A stretch of DNA of 64,000 nucleotides from Niallia sp052318935 (GCA_052318935.1 JBQRKO010000011.1); one strand, 5' to 3'; positions 17,198-25,213 are shown, counted from the first letter of the stretch. The notes: generated by a model from the letters alone, not told the origin. A program made the numbers and translations.

Positions 17198-19252
17198 ATG
17201 GTTTCGTTTATTAATTTTTTGCTATTCTTACTCGTTGCAGGATATGCCTTCTATCTTTTTGCTTCTATTGTATATAGTAGAATTACTTTCATTAAACTAG
17301 GGAAAAAAAGCAATCTAAAAAAAGATACGAAAATCCGTGTAAATGAGTTTATTGTCAATGTCTTTGGACAAAAAAAGCTATTGAAGGATAAAAAGAGCGG
17401 GATAATGCATGTTGTGATGTTTTATGGCTTTATTATCCTTCAGCTTGGTGCTTTAGAACTTATAATTAAAGGCTTTATACAAGGATTTGAGCTTCCTTTA
17501 GGAGCAGCGCATAAATTTTTTAGTATAACCCAAGAAATTACGGTATTCCTTATTTTATTGGCTGTTTTATATGCTTATTATAGAAGATATATTGAGAAGT
17601 TAGTACGGCTAAAAAGAGGATTAAAATCTGGACTAGTTCTTATTTTTCTATCCGTTCTAATGGTTTCCGTTTTCGGGTCGTTAGCATTTGAACATTTATG
17701 GCTAGGGGAAATGGGTGGTGTTTATGCTCCGATTTCAACAGCCATCGCGTTTGTTTTTCAAAATATTGGCCAAGGAACGGCAGGAGTCTTATTCTATTTA
17801 TTCTGGTGGATACACACACTTACCTTGCTGTCATTTTTAGTGTATGTTCCACAATCTAAACATGCTCATTTATTATTTGCACCGGTTAATGTGTTTTTAA
17901 GAGATACAAAACCGGTTGGACAGATAACATCGATTGATTTTGAAGATGAGTCTTTGGAAACATATGGAGTTGGCAAGATAGAAGATTTTAGGCAAAACCA
18001 ATTAATTGATTTATATGCATGTGTTGAATGTGGACGATGTACCAATATGTGTCCAGCTTCAGGGACTGGAAAAACTTTATCTCCAATGGATTTAATCGTA
18101 AAAATGCGTGATCATTTAACAGATCAAGGAGCAGCTGTTACTTCCAAGCAGCCATGGCTGCCAAATTTTATTTTCGGCAACTCAACTGCTAACCAATTAG
18201 CAACACAATCTACATCCATGGAATCAGCAGCCTCATTAGAAATGCCTAATTTAGTAGGTGATGTCATTACAGAGGAAGAACTTTGGGCATGTACAACTTG
18301 CCGAAACTGTGAGGACGCATGTCCAGTAGCAAACGAACATGTAGAGAAGATTATTGATATGAGGCGTTTTCTAGTGTTAACGGAAGGAAAGGTGCCGCAA
18401 GACTCTTCTCGCTACTTTCAAAATCTTGAACGCCAAAGTAATCCTTGGGGATTAAACCGCAAGGAGCGCATTAATTGGAGAGAAGGCAGAGAGGATATTG
18501 CTGTGCCTACAGTAGACGAAGTAGAAGACTTTGATTATCTTTTCTTTGTAGGATCAATGGGTTCTTTCGATAAACGCAGCCAAAAAATAGCTCAGTCTTT
18601 TGCTAAAATTATGAATATCGCTGGCATTAAGTTTGCCATTTTAGGAAATGAAGAACGCAGCTCTGGAGAAACTGCCCGCCGTATGGGGAACGAATTCTTG
18701 TTTCAACAATTGTGCCAAGAAAATATTGCTACCTTCCAGGCATATAACGTTAATAAAATCGTAACGATTTGTCCACATACGTACAATACATTTAAACATG
18801 AATATCCAGAGTTTGGTTTAGAAGCAGAAGTATACCATCACACTGAATTTATTTGGAAACTATTAGAAGAGGGTAAAATCAATCCTACAAAAGAAGTAAA
18901 AGAAGCAGTTGCTTATCATGATTCTTGCTACATTGGCCGATACAATGATATTTATGATCTACCAAGAAAAATTCTAAATTCTGTGCCAGGTGTCAATATA
19001 TTAGAAATTGCGCGAAATAAGCAAGATGCTATGTGTTGTGGAGCTGGCGGTGGAATGATGTGGCTGGAAGAAACGCAAGGAAAGCGCGTAAATATTGAGC
19101 GAACCGAACAAGCACTTGTATTAAATCCAACAACGATTGGAAGCAATTGTCCATACTGCTTAACGATGATGAATGATGGAGTAAAAAGTAAAGAAGTGGA
19201 TGAACAAGTTAAAACGCTGGATATTGTTGAAATTTTGGAGAAATCTTTGTAA
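17198..19252 (+). CDS. FadF-like membrane Fe-S oxidoreductase (probable ETF:menaquinone reductase)
   Basis: A 684-residue protein of the YwjF/FadF class. Residues 1-230 hold about five membrane helices resembling a nitrate-reductase gamma domain. Two 4Fe-4S motifs follow: CVECGRCTNMCPASG and CTTCRNCEDACPVAN. The C-terminal half has two CCG-type cysteine-rich domains (ICPHTYNTFK; CYIGRYN; MCCGAGGGMMW; NCPYCLTMM). In Bacillus this kind of protein is coded with etf and acyl-CoA dehydrogenases and is thought to pass ETF electrons to menaquinone. Here it closes a cluster with etfBA and an FAD amine oxidoreductase, suggesting a complete private electron chain. Confidence 0.88.
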   Translation: MVSFINFLLFLLVAGYAFYLFASIVYSRITFIKLGKKSNLKKDTKIRVNEFIVNVFGQKKLLKDKKSGIMHVVMFYGFIILQLGALELIIKGFIQGFELPLGAAHKFFSITQEITVFLILLAVLYAYYRRYIEKLVRLKRGLKSGLVLIFLSVLMVSVFGSLAFEHLWLGEMGGVYAPISTAIAFVFQNIGQGTAGVLFYLFWWIHTLTLLSFLVYVPQSKHAHLLFAPVNVFLRDTKPVGQITSIDFEDESLETYGVGKIEDFRQNQLIDLYACVECGRCTNMCPASGTGKTLSPMDLIVKMRDHLTDQGAAVTSKQPWLPNFIFGNSTANQLATQSTSMESAASLEMPNLVGDVITEEELWACTTCRNCEDACPVANEHVEKIIDMRRFLVLTEGKVPQDSSRYFQNLERQSNPWGLNRKERINWREGREDIAVPTVDEVEDFDYLFFVGSMGSFDKRSQKIAQSFAKIMNIAGIKFAILGNEERSSGETARRMGNEFLFQQLCQENIATFQAYNVNKIVTICPHTYNTFKHEYPEFGLEAEVYHHTEFIWKLLEEGKINPTKEVKEAVAYHDSCYIGRYNDIYDLPRKILNSVPGVNILEIARNKQDAMCCGAGGGMMWLEETQGKRVNIERTEQALVLNPTTIGSNCPYCLTMMNDGVKSKEVDEQVKTLDIVEILEKSL

Positions 19253-19370
19253 CTTTGTCTAATCTAAAATAATATTTTTATAAGACCAATTCTGTTTTTC
19301 TTCGGTTTATTTAAATATTTTTTAGGAAAGAATTTTAGAATATATTAAAAGCAAAATTTTTTCTTTAAAC

Positions 19371-19395
19371 TACCACTTTTTATTTAAAAGTGGTA
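19371..19395. promoter_or_regulatory. Perfect 10-bp inverted repeat after the Fe-S reductase gene
   Basis: TACCACTTTT and AAAAGTGGTA flank a 5-base loop (TATTT), between the reductase stop and the SRPBCC gene. There is no T tract of usual length afterwards, so it could be a terminator or an operator for the downstream gene. Confidence 0.5.
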
Positions 19396-19406
19396 AAATT
19401 TAAATA

Positions 19407-19420
19407 AGAACAAATGTTCT
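19407..19420. promoter_or_regulatory. LexA/SOS-box-like palindrome upstream of the SRPBCC gene
   Basis: AGAACAAATGTTCT contains GAAC-N4-GTTC and fits the Bacillus LexA core CGAACRNRYGTTCG except for the outer C and G. It lies about 15 bp before the start codon, overlapping the leader. Low to moderate confidence. Confidence 0.35.
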
Positions 19421-19434
19421 AAGGGGAGGTAAAT

Positions 19435-19860
19435 ATGGAATCGAGTAATAATGTGAAAATAACAGTAGAAACAACAGTCAAAGCACCAGTGGAAAAAGTA
19501 TGGAAATATTGGACAGAACCAGTACATATAACAAAATGGAACAATGCTTCAGATGAATGGCATACACCATTTGCTGAAAATGATTTAAGGGTTGGCGGGA
19601 AATTTCTTTCAAGAATGGAAGCTAAAGATGGAAGTTTTGGTTTTGATTTTAGTGGGATTTATGATGAAGTGAAATTAAATGAGGTAATTTCTTATACTAT
19701 TAGTGATGGAAGAAAAGTTAAAATTACCTTTATTGATCAGGAAAACGAAACCAAGATCAATGAAACTTTTGATGCGGAAACCATTAATTCAATTGAGTTA
19801 CAACAACAAGGATGGCAAGCGATTTTAGATAATTTTAAAAAATATGCAGAGCAGCAGTAA
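19435..19860 (+). CDS. SRPBCC domain protein (AHSA1/YndB-like)
   Basis: A 141-residue START-like helix-grip protein. It begins with VKITVETTVKAPVEKVWKYWTEPVHITKWNNAS and ends with GWQAILDNFKKYAEQQ, the two most conserved parts of the AHSA1 family. AAGGGGAGG lies just before the ATG. Members bind hydrophobic ligands or are of unknown function; many are stress genes of single-gene operons. Nothing in the sequence shows the ligand. Confidence 0.88.
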   Translation: MESSNNVKITVETTVKAPVEKVWKYWTEPVHITKWNNASDEWHTPFAENDLRVGGKFLSRMEAKDGSFGFDFSGIYDEVKLNEVISYTISDGRKVKITFIDQENETKINETFDAETINSIELQQQGWQAILDNFKKYAEQQ

Positions 19861-20049
19861 TTAATAAATAGGTAAGCGTCAAATTATAATATCTTTGTTA
19901 AAGGGGTTTTTTAAGCAGTCGACAAGAGGAAAAAAGCCGAAGCTGGTAAAGCAAGTTTGAACAAAACCAATTGATATTCAATTAAAAGTTGCAATTGTGG
20001 AAGGTTATAGGTAGAAAATGAAATAAGTACAAAACTTAAATTTAATAAA

Positions 20050-20092
20050 TAAAAATCCATTTTGATCGACCTTTTTTCAAAATGGATTTTTT
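20050..20092 (+). terminator. Rho-independent terminator
   Basis: AAATCCATTTTGA pairs with TCAAAATGGATTT around a short loop and is followed by TTT. It ends the SRPBCC unit, about 190 bp beyond its stop codon. Confidence 0.7.
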
Positions 20093-20130
20093 GAATTTAA
20101 CGATAAAATCCAGGTTTAGACATTATTTTT

Positions 20131-20160
20131 TATTCCACAAACGGGCACGATTACTCAAGG
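20131..20160 (+). repeat. AACGGGCGC-type junction motif, copy a
   Basis: TTCCACAAACGGGCACGATT aligns with the motifs at 20690, 20750, 21667 and 23811. It lies before a GNAT gene in the array of single-gene units. Confidence 0.45.
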
Positions 20161-20258
20161 GCAGTTTCTTCTTGTGCTAACGGTGCGGGTTGGTGGAAGA
20201 AGGAATTGCAACAGCAATTGAAGAAAAAATAGTAAACAATTTAAGTGAGGATGATATT

Positions 20259-20675
20259 ATGCTTGAAGACTATAAAGTTATAAGCCGTCTACCTACATAC
20301 GAAGAATATAGAAAATTGTGCGTCTCTGTTGGTTGGGATTATATGAACTTTGAAATTGCAAAAGAGGCTATTGAAAATTCTGTTTTTGCAGTGATTGTAG
20401 TTTACAAAGAGGAAGTAGTTGGGATGGCACGAATTGTTGGTGATGGGAAAATGTATTTTTATTTTCAAGACATTGTTGTATCACCAGAACATCAGAAAAA
20501 AGGCGTAGGAAAAAAACTTATGAACCAACTTTTTATTTATTTAAAAGAAAATGCACCGATACCAGCTTTTATTGGGTTATTTGCTACTAAAGAAGGTGCT
20601 GGTTTATATGAAAAGTTTGGATTTAAAGAACCACCTGATATGAATGGGATGTTTAGACTTACACCAATTGAATAG
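20259..20675 (+). CDS. GNAT family N-acetyltransferase
   Basis: A 138-residue GNAT from the ATG at 20259, chosen because GTGAGGATG lies 6-8 bases upstream; an in-frame GTG at 20190 would add 23 residues without a ribosome site. The acetyl-CoA loop is VVSPEHQKKGVGKKLMNQL, preceded by FQDIVV, and the end has GAGLYEKFGFKEPPDMNGMF. This resembles small GNATs of the PA4794/YdgE type often seen in Bacillus accessory clusters. Substrate unknown. It is one of three GNATs between 20.2 and 23.9 kb. Confidence 0.88.
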   Translation: MLEDYKVISRLPTYEEYRKLCVSVGWDYMNFEIAKEAIENSVFAVIVVYKEEVVGMARIVGDGKMYFYFQDIVVSPEHQKKGVGKKLMNQLFIYLKENAPIPAFIGLFATKEGAGLYEKFGFKEPPDMNGMFRLTPIE

Positions 20676-20687
20676 AACTTCAATGAT

Positions 20688-20784
20688 TCTTGTTGAACGA
20701 ACGGGTGCTAGAGTTCATTAAGTACGAGCCAGCTTCAACAGCCTTTGATCTTCAACAATCGGGCGCTATTCAGTAATATCAGTG
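20688..20784 (+). repeat. AACGGGCGC-type junction motifs, copies b and c
   Basis: TTGAACGAACGGGTGCTAGA (about 20691) and TTCAACAATCGGGCGCTATT (about 20751) share TT-AAC-A-CGGG-GCTA, and each is followed within a few bases by a GTTCA or CAGTAAT stretch. Both lie between the GNAT and the nucleotidyltransferase genes. Confidence 0.5.
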
Positions 20785-20927
20785 AAGCATTGCTCATAGC
20801 TATTGTAGTATATTTTTCTGTATGAATTGGGTCAGATTGCTGAATAAATCAGCAATTAAAATGCAGGAATTTCCATGGATGCATCTTAATTACTAAAGGA
20901 GTATATTGCTAAATAAGAGGTGAAGTA

Positions 20928-21647
20928 ATGGGGGAAATTAAGAAATTAAAACCTATTGATGCTGCAAAACAGTTTGTTTTTAAAAACTTTCCAGATTGTC
21001 AGGGCGCTATTTTAGCTGGAAGTGTAGTCCGTGATGAAGCAACAGAAACTTCGGACCTTGATATTGTAGTTTTTGATAAAAACCTTAGTTCATCTTATCG
21101 AGAGTCACTTATTGATTTGGGTTGGGCAATAGAACTTTTTTTACATAACTTAACGTCTTACAAGTTTTTTTTTGAAAGTGATTGCAAAGCAGCAAAACCT
21201 TCTATGCCCAGAATGGTTTCAGAGGGAATTATCTTAAAGGATGATGGTATAATTGAGCCTATTAAAAAAGAGGCGAGAGAATTATTAGATAAGGGTCCAA
21301 AAGAATGGTCAGCAGAAACTATAAAAATAAGGAGATACTTTATTACGGATGCACTAGACGATTTAATAGGATGTTCTAATAGAGCAGAAGAAATATTTAT
21401 AGCTAATACCCTTGCTGAATTGGTAAGCGAATTTGTTTTGAGAATAAACCGAAAATGGATTGGTACTTCTAAATGGATTGCACGTTCACTAAAACACTAT
21501 GATGAGGAGTTTGCCGAACAGTTTGTTGAGGCTTTCGATATTTTTTATAAGACAGGTAACAAAAATAAAATTATAAACTTAGTTCATAATGTATTGGAAC
21601 CTTATGGAGGACGGCTATTTGACGGTTTTTCTTTGGGAAAAAGCTAA
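20928..21647 (+). CDS. Nucleotidyltransferase-domain protein
   Basis: A 239-residue protein with the Pol-beta nucleotidyltransferase signature near residues 27-45: AILAGSVVRDEATETSDLDIVV, that is GS with the two catalytic aspartates in DLD. The remaining part is alpha-helical with RRYFITDALDDL, as in antibiotic nucleotidyltransferase-like and uncharacterised Bacillus proteins. AGAGGTG precedes the ATG. The substrate is not evident; it could modify a small molecule, a protein or a drug. It sits in the accessory array beside fosB. Confidence 0.85.
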   Translation: MGEIKKLKPIDAAKQFVFKNFPDCQGAILAGSVVRDEATETSDLDIVVFDKNLSSSYRESLIDLGWAIELFLHNLTSYKFFFESDCKAAKPSMPRMVSEGIILKDDGIIEPIKKEARELLDKGPKEWSAETIKIRRYFITDALDDLIGCSNRAEEIFIANTLAELVSEFVLRINRKWIGTSKWIARSLKHYDEEFAEQFVEAFDIFYKTGNKNKIINLVHNVLEPYGGRLFDGFSLGKS

Positions 21648-21661
21648 GCAAAATTATCGAA

Positions 21662-21692
21662 TTTTTTTCAATTAACGGGGGCATTTCTGCAG
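21662..21692 (+). repeat. AACGGGCGC-type junction motif, copy d
   Basis: TTCAATTAACGGGGGCATTT, located directly before the fosB ribosome site. It aligns with copies a-c over TTCAA-TAACGGG-GCAT. Confidence 0.45.
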
Positions 21693-21707
21693 GAATGAGG
21701 TGATGTA

Positions 21708-22130
21708 GTGACTGTTAAAGGTCTGAATCATTTTTTGTTTTCAGTTTCTAATTTAGAAAATTCAATTGAGTTTTATCAAAATGTTTTTGATGCAAAGCTA
21801 TTAGTTAAAGGGAAAAGCACTGCCTATTTTGACCTAAATGGCATGTGGCTTGCTCTTAATGAAGAAAAAGACATTCCTCGTAATGAGATAAGCCATTCAT
21901 ACACACATATAGCCTTTTCAATAGAAGAAGCAGACTTTGTAAAAATGTACGAAAAACTGAAGGAGCTAAATGTGAACATTCTTTCAGGTCGCCCAAGAGA
22001 TAAAAAGGATAAAAAATCTATTTACTTCACTGATCCAGATGGCCATAAGTTCGAATTTCATACAGGTACATTACAAGATAGATTAGATTATTATAGACAG
22101 GATAAAAACCATATGAAATTTTACACATGA
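21708..22130 (+). CDS. fosB: Metallothiol transferase FosB (fosfomycin resistance)
   Basis: A 140-residue VOC-fold enzyme that very closely follows FosB of Bacillus: GLNHFLFSVSNLENSIEFYQ, AKLLVKGKSTAYFDLNGMWLALNEE, SYTHIAFSIE, then KSIYFTDPDGHKFEFHTGTL and LDYYRQDKNHM. The predicted metal ligands His8, His67 and Glu116 correspond to the known FosB triad. FosB adds bacillithiol (or cysteine) to the fosfomycin epoxide and inactivates it. The start is a GTG at 21708 with GAGGTGAT upstream. Function is well supported by family; expression is not shown. It is followed by a GNAT gene 16 bp later. Confidence 0.93.
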   Translation: MTVKGLNHFLFSVSNLENSIEFYQNVFDAKLLVKGKSTAYFDLNGMWLALNEEKDIPRNEISHSYTHIAFSIEEADFVKMYEKLKELNVNILSGRPRDKKDKKSIYFTDPDGHKFEFHTGTLQDRLDYYRQDKNHMKFYT

Positions 22131-22146
22131 TGTGGTGGTGCACCTT

Positions 22147-22623
22147 ATGGACGTTATTTTAGAGAAAGCTACAAATGATGATGCACAATCTATTTTTGAT
22201 ATGCAAGTTAAGGTTTTTATGCCACTGTTAGAAAAATATAAGGATTATGATACAAATCCAGCAAATGAAACCATTGATAGAGTTTTTACAAGAATTAATA
22301 ACCTTAATGGTGGGTTTTACAAAATATTAGCTGATAATATCCTTGTAGGTGCTATTTGTGTAGTCTGGAAAGAGAGCGTACATTGGATAAGTCCAATGTT
22401 TATTCTTCCTGAATACCAAGGTAATGGTATAGCGCAGAAAGCTATCATTTCAGTTGAGAAAATGTTTATTAAAGCTACTAGTTGGGAATTAGCTACAATT
22501 TTAGAAGAAGAACGTAATTGTTATCTGTATGAAAAAATGGGCTACATCAAAACAGGTGTTAATAAGAAATTGAACGAAAATACAACCCTTATATTTTATA
22601 AAAAAATTGTTAAACAGTTTTAA
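22147..22623 (+). CDS. GNAT family N-acetyltransferase
   Basis: A 158-residue GNAT. The acetyl-CoA loop is PMFILPEYQGNGIAQKAI, and the C-terminus has ERNCYLYEKMGYIKTG. I start at the ATG at 22147; a GTG at 22132, two bases after the fosB stop codon, is possible. No strong ribosome site is present, so it may be translationally coupled to fosB. Substrate unknown. Confidence 0.85.
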   Translation: MDVILEKATNDDAQSIFDMQVKVFMPLLEKYKDYDTNPANETIDRVFTRINNLNGGFYKILADNILVGAICVVWKESVHWISPMFILPEYQGNGIAQKAIISVEKMFIKATSWELATILEEERNCYLYEKMGYIKTGVNKKLNENTTLIFYKKIVKQF

Positions 22624-22649
22624 ATTATTCGAAAATTAGGTTACTGAAA

Positions 22650-22896
22650 CATTTAGTATTCAACAAATTGAATCGTTGAATAAATCAGACTTAGTTCAGA
22701 GTATTATAAAAAATATGATATTACCAATGCAGCAGTAGTTGAAGACCGTCTATCTGATATTATTGCAGCTAGAGGTAATGGTTTAGTTTTAATAGGATGT
22801 AATTTTGATTTTGCACAAGAAGATGAACTTTCTCAGGCTGATATGGTAATAAATGACTTAATTGAGTTGAAAATGATATTACCCAAAATTAAATAA
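22650..22896 (+). pseudogene. C-terminal remnant of a HAD-family hydrolase, frameshifted
   Basis: The frame KSDLVQSIIKK shifts near 22713 and continues as YDITNAAVVEDRLSDIIAARGNG, then LIGCNFDFAQEDELSQADMVINDLIEL, ending at the stop at 22894. This is the usual C-terminal third of a phosphoglycolate-phosphatase-like HAD enzyme (VGDRxxDIxAAxxNGxxxIGxxxGF, and ADxxIxDLxEL). The nucleophile domain is absent, so the gene is non-functional. Confidence 0.65.
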
Positions 22897-23024
22897 ATAG
22901 CTATTCTAATTTTCAACTAATGGTGGTGTTAGTAGGATTGTATAAAATCCCACTTTTTTATTCAGCAACCTGGCTTCTTGAAGTGAATAACCTATACATT
23001 ATCTTTTAATTCATCCATCAATTG

Positions 23025-23231
23025 TCAAGAACGTTTAGCATTGCCTTCAGCAAAATTTCGCAATCGGTTTTGTAGTTCTTCATTGTCATGTATACGTTCA
23101 GCGGTGATCAAGTATGTTTTCATCATTTCATTTTCTCTTTCTAGTGACATTTGTAAGATATGTTTTAGTGATTTCTTAGATAATTCGTCTTCGTTGTCAA
23201 AGTCACGGTCATAATCCAGTTCGTGGTTCAT
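23025..23231 (-). CDS. Small hypothetical protein
   Basis: A 68-residue acidic, helical protein (ELDYDRDFDNEDELSKKSLKHI, then ERENEMMKTYLITAERIHDNEEL). GGAGGATTAGA before the ATG supports translation. The helix with spaced glutamates recalls ferritin-like or spore-coat-related small proteins of Bacillus but I cannot assign a family. It may also be the start of a longer gene truncated at 23025, since it ends abruptly in FAEGNAKRS. It runs against the surrounding genes. Confidence 0.6.
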   Translation of the reverse strand: MNHELDYDRDFDNEDELSKKSLKHILQMSLERENEMMKTYLITAERIHDNEELQNRLRNFAEGNAKRS

Positions 23232-23318
23232 TCTAATCCTCCTATGGATTTTATTCTTTTATGTTTTGTACATAAAAAGCATCATTTATACTATGGTGTT
23301 AGAAGGATTTGAATAAAA

Positions 23319-23804
23319 GTGAATGCAGTTCAGTTCAATAAAAGGGGAGTTAAATACTGTCTAAACTATGAAAAAGGTGAACTCATAGTGCTCAGGATAA
23401 TATCTAAAACAATTACTTCAGAGGTAAGTGAACTTTTATCCTATGCCACTTCCAAAGAGAGAATTTTCCAATCATATGAGAAATACGTTGGATTTTCAGA
23501 CCATACATTGTATGGATTTGTCTATAAAAGAAAGATTGTTGGTTGTATCGGAATAAAGATTTTAGGGCGGGATGAATTCGAAATAACACATATTGCCGTT
23601 GTACCTAATGTTAGAGGAAATCGTATTGGAAGCAGAATGATTGAGTTCATTTGTTACAAATATTCTCCTCGAAAGCTTTTTGCTGAAACGGATGAAGATG
23701 CTGTGGAAATTTATCGGAAATTTGGTTTTAAGATAACAAATCTTGGTGAGAAATATCCTGGTGTTGAGAGATTTTTATGCGAATATGAAATAATCAAAGA
23801 ATAA
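23319..23804 (+). CDS. GNAT family N-acetyltransferase
   Basis: A 161-residue GNAT with ITHIAVVPNVRGNRIGSRMIEFI (acetyl-CoA loop RGNRIG) and EDAVEIYRKFGFKITNLGE. The start is a GTG at 23319 with AGAAGGA about 11 bases upstream; the first 25 residues are less typical, and a start further in cannot be excluded. It is the third GNAT of this array. Substrate unknown. Confidence 0.83.
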   Translation: MNAVQFNKRGVKYCLNYEKGELIVLRIISKTITSEVSELLSYATSKERIFQSYEKYVGFSDHTLYGFVYKRKIVGCIGIKILGRDEFEITHIAVVPNVRGNRIGSRMIEFICYKYSPRKLFAETDEDAVEIYRKFGFKITNLGEKYPGVERFLCEYEIIKE

Positions 23805-23810
23805 TAAAGT

Positions 23811-23845
23811 TACTGAACAAACTGGCGCAATAGTTTAACAATGGT
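23811..23845 (+). repeat. AACGGGCGC-type junction motif, copy i
   Basis: CTGAACAAACTGGCGCAATA followed by GTTTAACAA, right after the GNAT stop codon. It fits the consensus TT-AAC-AACGGGCGC-ATAGTT. Confidence 0.5.
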
Positions 23846-23938
23846 TGCCAGTAACTTTATTTTAATAAACTAAAGGTTGCAGCTTAGTTAAATTAGAATA
23901 GTAATTGTATGGAATTTGTGTACAAAGGGGGATCCTAA

Positions 23939-24172
23939 ATGAGGTATGATTTAATAGGAGTCTGTAAAGTTTTTTATGAAGAAGAAGGTTGGGGATGGAT
24001 TTCTGTTGAAGGTGAAGATGACGTTTGGGTACACTTCAGTTCTATTCAAATAGATGGTTTTAAATCACTTTCATCTGGACAACACGTACTGTTTAACCTT
24101 GAGGAGATACCGAATTTAAATGAACAGTCACGTCGAGCTTCAAATGTGAGATTAACAATGGAAAATGAATGA
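23939..24172 (+). CDS. Cold-shock-domain-like small protein, divergent
   Basis: A 77-residue protein with the order of a CSD: GVCKVFYEEEGWGWISVEGEDDVWVHFSSI, then DGFKSLSSGQHVLFNLEE and RRASNVRL. The RNP1 (usually KGFGFI) appears as EGWGWI, and RNP2 (VFVHF) as VWVHF. The aromatic positions that stack on nucleic acid are thus kept but changed to Trp. AAGGGGGATCC lies upstream of the ATG. It is probably an RNA- or ssDNA-binding protein; whether it is cold-induced is unknown. It is shorter on conserved loops than CspB but otherwise the same size. Confidence 0.75.
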   Translation: MRYDLIGVCKVFYEEEGWGWISVEGEDDVWVHFSSIQIDGFKSLSSGQHVLFNLEEIPNLNEQSRRASNVRLTMENE

Positions 24173-24592
24173 TGTGAGATAGAATCGGCATTGTTGAGCT
24201 ATACCGGCTTAGCAACTCTGTTGTTCCATTATAGGGCGTTTTAATAAAATAAGGAGAAAATTATCCTTTTTACAAAGATAATACGGATACCAGCAATTCT
24301 AGAATTGTATAGGATATACATTAATATTGCATTTTGGTTAATTCTGACTCGTAAACTAATTCAATTTCGGAGTAAGTTCATTTTTTTGTATTATCACTGA
24401 TTTCCCAATAACCAGAACTTTATTAAGAACAAGTGTCAAATTAGGCAGCTATTTTTATTAAATTAACGGAGGGTATTTAAAAAGGTAAAGGGGATCATGT
24501 TACAATTGGTTTCTTAGTAGTATTTTAGGTTAAATAGATTGAAACGGAGATAAATAAATTGCATGCGATAATAATGAGTAAAGGAGAAAAAT
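24173..24592. other. Intergenic stretch, no supported gene
   Basis: About 420 bp, AT-rich. It includes a partial AAATTAACGGAGGG motif near 24458 that weakly recalls the junction motifs upstream. No coding frame is supported. Confidence 0.4.
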
Positions 24593-24961
24593 ATGGAAGT
24601 TTTTGCGAAATATTTAGCGGATATTGATAACCCCGATCACCGCGATCGAACAGAAGAAATTTTGGCGTGGGTTGTTAATAAATTCCCCAATTTGGAACCG
24701 CAAATCAAGTGGAATACGCCAATGTTTACCGATCATGGCACATTTATTATCGGCTTTTCCACAGCGAAGCATCATTTGAGCGTTTCACCCGAAGAAGTAG
24801 GCATTACGTACTTTGCTGATGAAATTGCCCAAGCTGGATACAGCTCTACTAAAGGCTTGTTTCGAATTCCGTGGAATAAGCCGGTAAATTACGAATTACT
24901 TGAGAAAATGATTGAATTTAATATTCAGGATAAAGCAGAATATACGAATTTTTGGCGGTAA
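24593..24961 (+). CDS. Iron chaperone, frataxin-like YdhG/DUF1801 family
   Basis: A 122-residue protein of the YdhG (Fra) type. Diagnostic parts are EVFAKYLADIDNPDHRDRTEEIL, WNTPMFTDHGTFIIGFSTAKHHLSVSPE and FRIPWNKPVNYELLEKMI. In B. subtilis YdhG/Fra delivers iron to Fe-S assembly and ferrochelatase. The ATG follows AAAGGAG. The length is normal for the family. A terminator follows at 24981. Confidence 0.85.
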   Translation: MEVFAKYLADIDNPDHRDRTEEILAWVVNKFPNLEPQIKWNTPMFTDHGTFIIGFSTAKHHLSVSPEEVGITYFADEIAQAGYSSTKGLFRIPWNKPVNYELLEKMIEFNIQDKAEYTNFWR

Positions 24962-24980
24962 TAATACATCACGCCTTATC

Positions 24981-25014
24981 AAAACGCATGACACGAAAAA
25001 TGTCATGCGTTTTT
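24981..25014 (+). terminator. Rho-independent terminator
   Basis: AAAACGCATGACA pairs with TGTCATGCGTTTT, with a T run at the end, 20 bp after the frataxin-like gene. Confidence 0.85.
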
Positions 25015-25177
25015 GCAACTCAATTATGACGTCAACATTAAATAAAATAGAATGTGATACTCATTCTAGTACTAGGATTGAAAGAGATGTTTTAAAAAAT
25101 CATTTCAAATAAGGGTACGGATTGTGCTTTTGGCAGATATCGATCTTGTTGTATCAAGTGAATGAGCGGTTTTAACT

Positions 25178-25203
25178 AAGAGAGAGGAAAGTCTCTCTCT
25201 TAA
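25178..25203. terminator. Hairpin after dapA
   Basis: AAGAGAGAG-gaaa-GTCTCTCTCTT lies 10 bp beyond the dapA stop codon on the minus strand. The T tract is weak but the stem is strong and well placed. Confidence 0.6.
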
Positions 25204-25213
25204 TCTATTTGTT

